Shown here one piece after another: positions 58,026 through 64,000 of a stretch of 64,000 nucleotides of DNA. Numbering within the stretch: position 1 is the stretch's first letter; each line of letters opens with the position of its first letter. Origin of the DNA: Mixta sp. Marseille-Q2659. GTDB taxonomy: Bacteria; Pseudomonadota; Gammaproteobacteria; Enterobacterales; Enterobacteriaceae. Location of the stretch: contig NZ_CALNWY010000006.1 in NCBI RefSeq assembly GCF_940807255.1, positions 89,139-153,138 on the forward strand, written 5' to 3'. The notes under the pieces were generated by a model that saw nothing but the letters and a program-made list of their open reading frames with translations, was not told the DNA's origin and did no database searches. The translations under genes and the position numbers were made by a program.

Positions 58026-58033
58026 GTGAAATT

Positions 58034-58062
58034 AACGTGCTTTACCGGACGTAAAGCACGTT
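58034..58062. terminator. Bidirectional hairpin between the small exported protein gene and erpA
   Basis: AACGTGCTTTA and TAAAGCACGTT form a perfect 11-bp stem around CCGGACG between two convergent genes. The T-run is only the stem's own end, so efficiency is uncertain. Confidence 0.7.
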
Positions 58063-58068
58063 CAACTA

Positions 58069-58416
58069 TCAGATGCTGAAAGAGGAGCCGCAGCCGCAGG
58101 TGGTTTTTGCGTTCGGGTTAGTGACGATAAAACGTGAGCCTTCCAGCCCTTCGGTATAATCTACCGCGCCGCCGACCAGATATTGCAGGCTCATCGGATC
58201 GACCACCAGCGAAACGCCTGATTTTTCAATGGTCATATCGCCGTCGTTGATTTTATCATCGAAGGTGAAACCGTACTGGAAACCACTGCAACCGCCGCCG
58301 GTAATATAAACCCGCAGTTTCAGATCGGGATTATCCTCATCAGCGATCAGGGTTTTCACCTTACTGGCTGCCGCCTCGGTAAATTGCAGCGGCAGTGCTG
58401 CTACATCATCACTCAT
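58069..58416 (-). CDS. erpA: Iron-sulfur cluster insertion protein ErpA
   Basis: A-type carrier that delivers Fe-S clusters, for example to the isoprenoid enzyme IspG. 115 residues from the ATG at 58416 ([12 protein letters not shown]), which has GGAG 7 nt upstream. The three cluster cysteines are in [11 protein letters not shown] and [11 protein letters not shown]. It precedes clcA and hemL as in E. coli. Confidence 0.97.
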   Translation of the reverse strand: MSDDVAALPLQFTEAAASKVKTLIADEDNPDLKLRVYITGGGCSGFQYGFTFDDKINDGDMTIEKSGVSLVVDPMSLQYLVGGAVDYTEGLEGSRFIVTNPNAKTTCGCGSSFSI

Positions 58417-58494
58417 TGAAACACTCCGCAATTAAACAGGTGTGGCCAGAAATAGCCGCGCTTGTCAATATTATCTAATAGCCTGGTACAGCAA

Positions 58495-59913
58495 TCAAGT
58501 ATTCGCCCTCGCACTCTGTGCCTTTTGCGTCTCATCCTGCGCCTGCTGTTTCGCCAGCGTGCGCGCCAGCAGCGAGGAGTAGAGCGGCTTACCGCCGAGG
58601 AACTGCGCCAACAGCGTGGCGCCGAGACAGGTAATAATCATCGGCAAAATCAGCTGATAGTTATCGGTCATCTCCAGCACCAATACGATGCCGGTTAACG
58701 GCGCGCGCACCGAGGCGGCAAACAGCGCGCCCATTCCGGCGATGGCGAACGTGCCGGGCTCGAGAGTTAGCGAAGGCAGCAGCGCAGCGCTGGCCATGCC
58801 GAAAGCGGTGCCTAACAGCGTGCCGAGCGCCAGCATCGGAGCAAAGATGCCGCCCGGCGCGCCTGAGCCAAAGCACAGCAGCGTAGTTATTACGCGCGCG
58901 ATAAAAATAAACAGCAGCATGCCGACGGTGTAATGTCCCGCTGCGGCGACAGGAATCAGGCTAAACCCGCCGCCCGCCGCCTCCGGTTCGATTACCGCCA
59001 GAATGCCGCACAGCCCGCCGAGCAGCGCGCCGATAATCAGCGCTTTTTTCATCACGCCGCCGTGCAGCCGCTGAAAAAAGTCCTGAGTGATAAAAATCAG
59101 GCGATTAAACAGCACGCCCACCACGCCAAACAACATCCCCAACAGCAGATAGAGCCACAGCGTATTTATCGGCGCCCCGGCAAGCTTGCCCACGGCGATC
59201 ACCGCATGTTCCCCGTTAAAATACCGGAACACCACGCTCGACATAATCACGCCGATAAATACCGCCTTTATCGAAATCAGGCTGTAGCGAAACTGCAAGC
59301 GCATCTCTTCGATAATAAACAGGATGCCGGCCAGCGGCGCGTTAAAGGCGGCGGAGAGGCCAGCGGCAGCGCCGGTCGCCAGCAGCGAGTGGCGCGCTTC
59401 GGCGCTGCGCATGCGAAACAGATCCAGCACCATGCGCCCGACGTTGCCGCCCAGCTGGACGGTCGGCCCTTCCCTGCCCAGCACCATGCCTGCGCCGAGC
59501 GTGCCCATGCCGCCAAAAAATTTCACCGGAATGACACGCCACCAGCGCACCGGACGCAGCTCTTCCAGTGCCCCTTCAATTTCAGGAATACCGGAACCGC
59601 CCGCCTCCGGCGCGAAGCGGCGTACCAGCCAGTAGCCAACGGTCGCCAGCGCGGTGGACAGTAAAAAAGCCAGCGGAAACGCCAGCCACAGGTGATCGCC
59701 GGTGCTGGCGACCACGCCTACGCGCCAGGCCTGTACCGCCGTAACCGCTTTTTCAAAGGCGACGCCAACCAGTCCGGCCAGCGTGCCGACAATCCCGGCA
59801 ACAATCAAAATCGCTACCGGCGTTTTATCGCGTCGCAGCAGCATTCGTAGAAAATCGGTACGACGCAGAGGCACCACATGCAGTTGCTCTGTGGAAGTGG
59901 GAGATTGGTTCAT
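58495..59913 (-). CDS. clcA: Chloride/proton antiporter ClcA
   Basis: Inner-membrane 2 Cl-/1 H+ exchanger used in extreme acid resistance. 472 residues from the ATG at 59913 (E. coli 473); a GTG three codons upstream is possible. Ion-path motifs [24 protein letters not shown] (gating Glu) and [13 protein letters not shown] are visible; the proton Glu is in [10 protein letters not shown]. There are many hydrophobic segments. It is divergent from hemL. Confidence 0.97.
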   Translation of the reverse strand: MNQSPTSTEQLHVVPLRRTDFLRMLLRRDKTPVAILIVAGIVGTLAGLVGVAFEKAVTAVQAWRVGVVASTGDHLWLAFPLAFLLSTALATVGYWLVRRFAPEAGGSGIPEIEGALEELRPVRWWRVIPVKFFGGMGTLGAGMVLGREGPTVQLGGNVGRMVLDLFRMRSAEARHSLLATGAAAGLSAAFNAPLAGILFIIEEMRLQFRYSLISIKAVFIGVIMSSVVFRYFNGEHAVIAVGKLAGAPINTLWLYLLLGMLFGVVGVLFNRLIFITQDFFQRLHGGVMKKALIIGALLGGLCGILAVIEPEAAGGGFSLIPVAAAGHYTVGMLLFIFIARVITTLLCFGSGAPGGIFAPMLALGTLLGTAFGMASAALLPSLTLEPGTFAIAGMGALFAASVRAPLTGIVLVLEMTDNYQLILPMIITCLGATLLAQFLGGKPLYSSLLARTLAKQQAQDETQKAQSARANT

Positions 59914-60074
59914 AACGCTCACATCGGAAAGTTAATGAAGTTGCGTATGATACGCCGCACCGCACGCAGGGGCAAAAATTGCCGTACGGCGTAACTATCA
60001 TCGTGCGCGCCTTTCAACGCGCCCCTAAGTTCCCGTAGAATGCAGAGGTTTTTCCCCAATTCAGGAGCCGATTC

Positions 60075-61355
60075 ATGAGTAAGTCCGAAAACCTGTATCA
60101 CCAGGCGCAGCGTTCCATTCCCGGCGGCGTGAACTCGCCGGTACGCGCTTTTACCGGCGTCGGCGGCGTCCCCTTGTTTATTGAGCGGGCCGATGGCGCC
60201 TGGCTGTACGATGCTGACGGCAAAGCCTATATCGATTATGTCGGTTCCTGGGGGCCGATGGTGCTGGGCCACAACCATCCGGCGATCCGCAGCGCGGTAA
60301 TCGAGGCGGCGGAGCGCGGCCTGAGCTTCGGCGCGCCGACCGAAATGGAAGTGAAAATGGCGGAGCTGGTCTGCGATCTGGTGCCGTCGATGGAAATGGT
60401 GCGCATGGTGAACTCCGGCACCGAAGCGACCATGAGCGCCATTCGTCTGGCGCGCGGATTCACCGGTCGCGACAAAATCATCAAGTTTGAAGGCTGCTAC
60501 CACGGACACGCCGACTGCCTGTTGGTGAAAGCGGGCTCCGGCGCGCTGACGCTGGGACAGCCGAACTCGCCCGGCGTTCCGGCGGACTTCGCGAAGCACA
60601 CGCTGACCTGCACCTATAACGATCTGGCGTCAGTGCGCGCCGCGTTCGAACAATATCCTCATGAAATCGCCTGCATTATCGTTGAACCGGTCGCGGGCAA
60701 TATGAACTGCATTCCGCCGCAGCCGGACTTCCTGCCGGGCCTGCGCGCGTTGTGCGACGAGTTCAACGCACTGCTAATTATCGATGAGGTAATGACCGGC
60801 TTCCGCGTGGCGCTGGGCGGCGCGCAGGCGCATTACGGCGTAACGCCGGATCTCACCTGCCTGGGCAAAATCATCGGCGGCGGCATGCCGGTCGGTGCCT
60901 TTGGCGGCCGTCGCGATGTGATGGAAGCGCTGGCGCCAACCGGCCCGGTCTATCAGGCGGGCACGCTTTCCGGCAACCCGATCGCGATGGCGGCCGGTTA
61001 CGCCTGCCTGACGCAAATCGCCCAGCCGGGCACCCATGCCATGCTGACCGAACTGACCACGCAGCTGGCGCAGGGTTTACGCGCCGCGGCGCAGGCGGAA
61101 AATATTCCGTTGGTGGTCAACCACGTCGGCGGGATGTTTGGCCTGTTCTTTACCGATGCGGCGGAAGTCACCTGTTATGACGACGTGACGCGCTGCGATA
61201 CCGAGCGCTTTAAGCACTTCTTCCATCTGATGCTGGAAGAAGGCGTTTACCTGGCGCCGTCGGCGTTTGAGGCGGGCTTTATGTCGCTGGCGCACAGTGC
61301 GGAAGATATTCAACGCACCGTCGATGCGGCGCGCCGCTGCTTTGCGCGCCTGTAA
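60075..61355 (+). CDS. hemL: Glutamate-1-semialdehyde 2,1-aminomutase HemL
   Basis: Makes 5-aminolevulinate for heme in the C5 pathway. 426 residues, the E. coli length. Class III aminotransferase fold; the PLP lysine is in [13 protein letters not shown] near 265, and [10 protein letters not shown] contains the cofactor Asp. AGGAG lies 8 nt before the ATG. Confidence 0.98.
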   Translation: MSKSENLYHQAQRSIPGGVNSPVRAFTGVGGVPLFIERADGAWLYDADGKAYIDYVGSWGPMVLGHNHPAIRSAVIEAAERGLSFGAPTEMEVKMAELVCDLVPSMEMVRMVNSGTEATMSAIRLARGFTGRDKIIKFEGCYHGHADCLLVKAGSGALTLGQPNSPGVPADFAKHTLTCTYNDLASVRAAFEQYPHEIACIIVEPVAGNMNCIPPQPDFLPGLRALCDEFNALLIIDEVMTGFRVALGGAQAHYGVTPDLTCLGKIIGGGMPVGAFGGRRDVMEALAPTGPVYQAGTLSGNPIAMAAGYACLTQIAQPGTHAMLTELTTQLAQGLRAAAQAENIPLVVNHVGGMFGLFFTDAAEVTCYDDVTRCDTERFKHFFHLMLEEGVYLAPSAFEAGFMSLAHSAEDIQRTVDAARRCFARL

Positions 61356-61376
61356 TCAGCGTCGTTAACCTAATGA

Positions 61377-61403
61377 ACGGGCGCCCTGAGGCGCCCGTTT
61401 TTA
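61377..61403. terminator. Terminator between hemL and fhuB
   Basis: AACGGGCGCC and GGCGCCCGTT pair around CTGA, followed by a T-rich stretch on the plus strand. It abuts the fhuB stop, so it may serve both convergent genes. Confidence 0.88.
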
Positions 61404-63386
61404 TTTCACCCTGCGCAGCAGCCAGACGAAGTAAGGCGCGCCGATAAAGGTTGCCAGCAGCCCTGCCGGGATCTGGTTCGGAAACGCCGCCATTCTGCCG
61501 CACCAGTCGGCGACAATCATCAGACCGCCGCCCAGCAGCGCCGAGACCGCCAGCTGCGGCAGCGCGCGCCGGAATCCCAGCATACGCGCCATATGCGGCG
61601 CCATCAGGCCAATAAAGCTCAGCGGCCCTATCGTCAACGTCGCGGCGGCGGTCAGCGCGGCGGCCAGTAGTAGCAGAGTGAGGCGGACCGGCGTCAGCGC
61701 CAGGCCGATGGAGCGCGCCGTGGCGCCGCCCAGCGGCAAAATGGTTAGCCAGCGGCTGGCCAGCGGCGCGATAGCCACCAACACCACGGCGACCAGCGCG
61801 GTACGCAGCGCCTGCGGCGCATCAACACCGTAGGTCGAGCCGGATACCCAGCTCAGCAGCTGCGCCATGCGCGGATCGCCGCTGGCCAGCAGCATCGCCA
61901 GTAAGGTGGTGAACGCGGTGCTGAACGCCATACCCGCCAACAGCATCCGTTCCGGCGAGAAGCCGCCGCGCCCGGAGACCAGCATAATCAGCAGCAGCGT
62001 CACCGCCGCGCCCAGGCTGCCAGCAGGCAGCAGCCAGACAAAGGCATCGCCCGGCACCAGAAACAGCATCAGGACCACGCCACAGGCCGCGCCGGAGCTG
62101 ATGCCCAGCACTTCGGGGCTGGCCATCGGGTTGCCGGTTAAGCGCTGGATTAAACTGCCCGCTACGCCAAGCATGACGCCCGCCGCCAGCGCCGCCGTCA
62201 TGCGCGGCGCGCGCCAGGGCTGTAGCTGGTGCCAGAGATCGCCGCTCGCCCACAGCCAGCCGTGCGCATCGCGCCCTAAAGAGAGCGCGGTGACCGCCAA
62301 CAGCAACAGCACGCCCAGCGCCGCCAGCACCCACAGCAGCACATGCTGGCGCTCAGCGGGAACGTGGTCGCCCTGGCTGAGCGGCGGCGGCACCGCGCCG
62401 GTACGCAGCCGTGGCAGCAGCCACAGCAGAATCGGCGCGCCGACCAGCGCAGTTAAGGTGCCGGTAGAGACTTCGCGCCAGTAGTCGGTCAGCCAGATGA
62501 CGCACTGATCCGCCAGCCAGAGCAGCAGCGCGCCCAGCAACGGCGCCAGCAGCATTCGGCTTACCAGACGGCGCGCGCCAAGCAGCTTCGCCATCAGCGG
62601 CGAGAAAAGCGCGATAAAGGCGACAATGCCGACCGCGTTAACCAGCATCCCGCTCAGAATGATAGCCAGCCCCAGCGCCGCCAGCCGCACCAGCGACAGC
62701 GCCATACCGAGGTTTTTCGCCACGCCGTCATCCAGCCCCAGCACAGTCAACGGCCTGCGCAACAGCAGCGCCAGCACGAATCCCAAAAGCAGACGCGGCA
62801 GCAAAAAGGTGACGTTGCTCCAGTCCTGCTGACTCAGCGAGCCGGTACTCCACAAAAACAGGTTCTGTAACTGATCGTGATTGAAGATAGCGAAGATCTG
62901 GTTAACCGCACCGCAGTAGAGGCTCATCACCAGTCCGGCGAGGATCAGCGTGACCGGCGAAAGGCGTTTACCCCAGGCGATGCCGAAAACCAGCAGGCCA
63001 ATCAAGACCGCGCCCGTCATCGCGGCGATCTGCTGTGTCAGTAAACCGCCCGGTAGCGCCCAGAGCGTCGCCACCGTAATACCGAGTTGAGCGCCGCTCG
63101 CCACGCCCAGCGTGGTCGGCTCCGCCAGCGGATTACGCAACACCTGCTGGAACAGCACACCAACCAGACCGAGTCCGGCGCCAGCCAGCAGCGCCACCGT
63201 CAGGCGCGGCAGCAGGCTAAAGTGAAACACCATCTGATCGATATTATTGCGATCCGGCTGCCACAGGGCGTTCAGCCATTGCGCCTGCGGCAGATGATGG
63301 GAAAAATTGAGGCCGGTTAGCGCCAGCGCGCAGAGCAACAGCGCGCTGATAAGCGTAACCGGAAAAGCGATACGCCTGTGCATCAT
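61401..63386 (-). CDS. fhuB: Ferric hydroxamate importer permease FhuB
   Basis: Inner-membrane permease for ferrichrome-type siderophores. 661 residues from the ATG at 63386 (E. coli 660). It is a tandem fusion of two FecCD-type permease halves (about 1-330 and 335-661), each with roughly ten hydrophobic segments and matching motifs: NPLAEPTTLGVASGA in the first half, NPMASPEVLGISSGA in the second. The start overlaps the fhuD stop (ATGATG; the ATG three bases later has better AGGAGG spacing). It is convergent with hemL. Confidence 0.96.
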   Translation of the reverse strand: MMHRRIAFPVTLISALLLCALALTGLNFSHHLPQAQWLNALWQPDRNNIDQMVFHFSLLPRLTVALLAGAGLGLVGVLFQQVLRNPLAEPTTLGVASGAQLGITVATLWALPGGLLTQQIAAMTGAVLIGLLVFGIAWGKRLSPVTLILAGLVMSLYCGAVNQIFAIFNHDQLQNLFLWSTGSLSQQDWSNVTFLLPRLLLGFVLALLLRRPLTVLGLDDGVAKNLGMALSLVRLAALGLAIILSGMLVNAVGIVAFIALFSPLMAKLLGARRLVSRMLLAPLLGALLLWLADQCVIWLTDYWREVSTGTLTALVGAPILLWLLPRLRTGAVPPPLSQGDHVPAERQHVLLWVLAALGVLLLLAVTALSLGRDAHGWLWASGDLWHQLQPWRAPRMTAALAAGVMLGVAGSLIQRLTGNPMASPEVLGISSGAACGVVLMLFLVPGDAFVWLLPAGSLGAAVTLLLIMLVSGRGGFSPERMLLAGMAFSTAFTTLLAMLLASGDPRMAQLLSWVSGSTYGVDAPQALRTALVAVVLVAIAPLASRWLTILPLGGATARSIGLALTPVRLTLLLLAAALTAAATLTIGPLSFIGLMAPHMARMLGFRRALPQLAVSALLGGGLMIVADWCGRMAAFPNQIPAGLLATFIGAPYFVWLLRRVK

Positions 63387-64000
63387 GCCTCCTGTACGCT
63401 GGCGAGAATGCGGCAAAATTCCATGGCCGACAGTGTCGCGCCATAAAACCAGACGGTCGGCACGCGGGTAAAACGCCGGGCGCGCACAAAAGGCAGCGAT
63501 TGCCAGAGTTCGGTCGCGGCGATCTGCTGCATCAGCGTCTCGTCGCCGTGACTCAGGCAGATAGCATCCGCATGGTGAATGGTCGCCAGCCGCTCAATAC
63601 CGATCACCGCACTGCCCCAGAAATTCGTTTCGCCCTGCCAGGCATTTTGCAGGCCGAGACGCTCCATCACTTCCAGAAACAGACTGCCTTTGCCGAACAC
63701 AATGGCGTGCCGGTTATCGATCAGCGACATCACCAGCAGCGGCCGCGCGGCGCGCGGCGCTAAGCGGGCGCGCATATCAGCGATAAAATCATCAAACATC
63801 TGAAGGTGCGCCTGCGCCTGCGGCACTTTGCCGATGCGCTGCGCCAGCTGCATCAGCGATACGCCTGCCGCCGTCAGCGGTTTGCCGTCGCCGTTGTTAA
63901 AAGCGAAGCCCTGGCTGGGCGCAATGCGCGACAAAACCGTTGGCGACGGGCCGTAACCGCTGGAGTAAAGAATCAGAGAGGGTTTCAGCTGCGTTAACAG
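63383..64000 (-). CDS. fhuD: Ferric hydroxamate-binding periplasmic protein FhuD, 5' end cut by window edge
   Basis: Binds ferric hydroxamates and passes them to FhuBC. The last 205 residues are in the window, open to the right edge; the family has about 296, so signal peptide and N-terminal lobe lie outside. Visible matches to E. coli FhuD include SSGYGPSPTVLSRIAPS, WQGETNFWGSAVIGIERL and VPTVWFYGATLSAMEF. It overlaps fhuB, as expected for fhuACDB. Confidence 0.95.
   Translation of the reverse strand: MLTQLKPSLILYSSGYGPSPTVLSRIAPSQGFAFNNGDGKPLTAAGVSLMQLAQRIGKVPQAQAHLQMFDDFIADMRARLAPRAARPLLVMSLIDNRHAIVFGKGSLFLEVMERLGLQNAWQGETNFWGSAVIGIERLATIHHADAICLSHGDETLMQQIAATELWQSLPFVRARRFTRVPTVWFYGATLSAMEFCRILASVQEA

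Noticed and set aside
59919-60599. 226-codon minus-strand frame opposite hemL
   Set aside because: Antisense to conserved hemL coding sequence and overlapping the clcA start; no independent support.

Overview
This window is chromosomal DNA of a gammaproteobacterium of the order Enterobacterales. Nearly every gene has a clear Escherichia coli counterpart of almost the same length, long blocks keep the E. coli gene order, and the rRNA promoters, ilv leader peptide and attenuator are of enterobacterial type. Gene losses and gains relative to E. coli (no nlpE, yaeQ or yadS; a c-type cytochrome after tilS) make me lean towards an Erwiniaceae-like genus (Pantoea, Mixta, Erwinia). That is inference; the complete 16S gene at 12180-13721 would settle it. 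I see no phage, insertion sequence, CRISPR array or defence system.

Left block (1-8250): the branched-chain amino acid operon ilvL-G-M-E-D on the minus strand (ilvD cut by the window edge) with leader peptide and attenuator, then the divergent comM, maoP (minus) and hdfR (plus). This is the neighbourhood that follows rrnC in E. coli.

rRNA block (8284-14045): a complete minus-strand rRNA operon, P1-P2-boxA-16S-tRNA-Ile-tRNA-Ala-23S-5S-tRNA-Asp-tRNA-Trp. Its distal end looks like E. coli rrnC (Asp, Trp, hdfR). Its proximal end looks like rrnH (gmhB upstream, Ile-Ala spacer). The operon therefore sits at a rearrangement junction relative to E. coli.

Middle block (14101-31367): gmhB; the methionine importer metNIQ with a MetJ-type operator; rcsF, trmO, proS; then arfB, yaeP, rof, tilS with a downstream cytochrome c, yaeR, ldcC, accA, dnaE and rnhB.

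Envelope and translation block (31360-46134): a long minus-strand run rpsB-tsf-pyrH-frr-dxr-uppS-cdsA-rseP-bamA-skp-lpxD-fabZ-lpxA-lpxB-rnhB-dnaE-accA. It covers translation factors, isoprenoid and undecaprenyl synthesis, phospholipid precursor synthesis, outer-membrane protein assembly and lipid A synthesis. The cdsA reading frame is broken by one extra base just before its signature motif, which is suspicious because cdsA is essential.

Right block (46308-64000): map, glnD, dapD, a hexanucleotide microsatellite of about 14.7 copies, yaeH, cdaR, degP with a sigma-E-like promoter, dgt, mtnN-btuF, a small exported protein of unknown function, erpA, clcA, hemL and the ferric hydroxamate importer genes fhuB and fhuD (cut by the right edge).

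Most of the window is conserved core genome. The points worth a second look are the hybrid rRNA operon, the cdsA frameshift, the microsatellite after dapD, the tilS-coupled cytochrome with a terminator-like hairpin abutting the tilS start, and the small exported protein in the yadS position.
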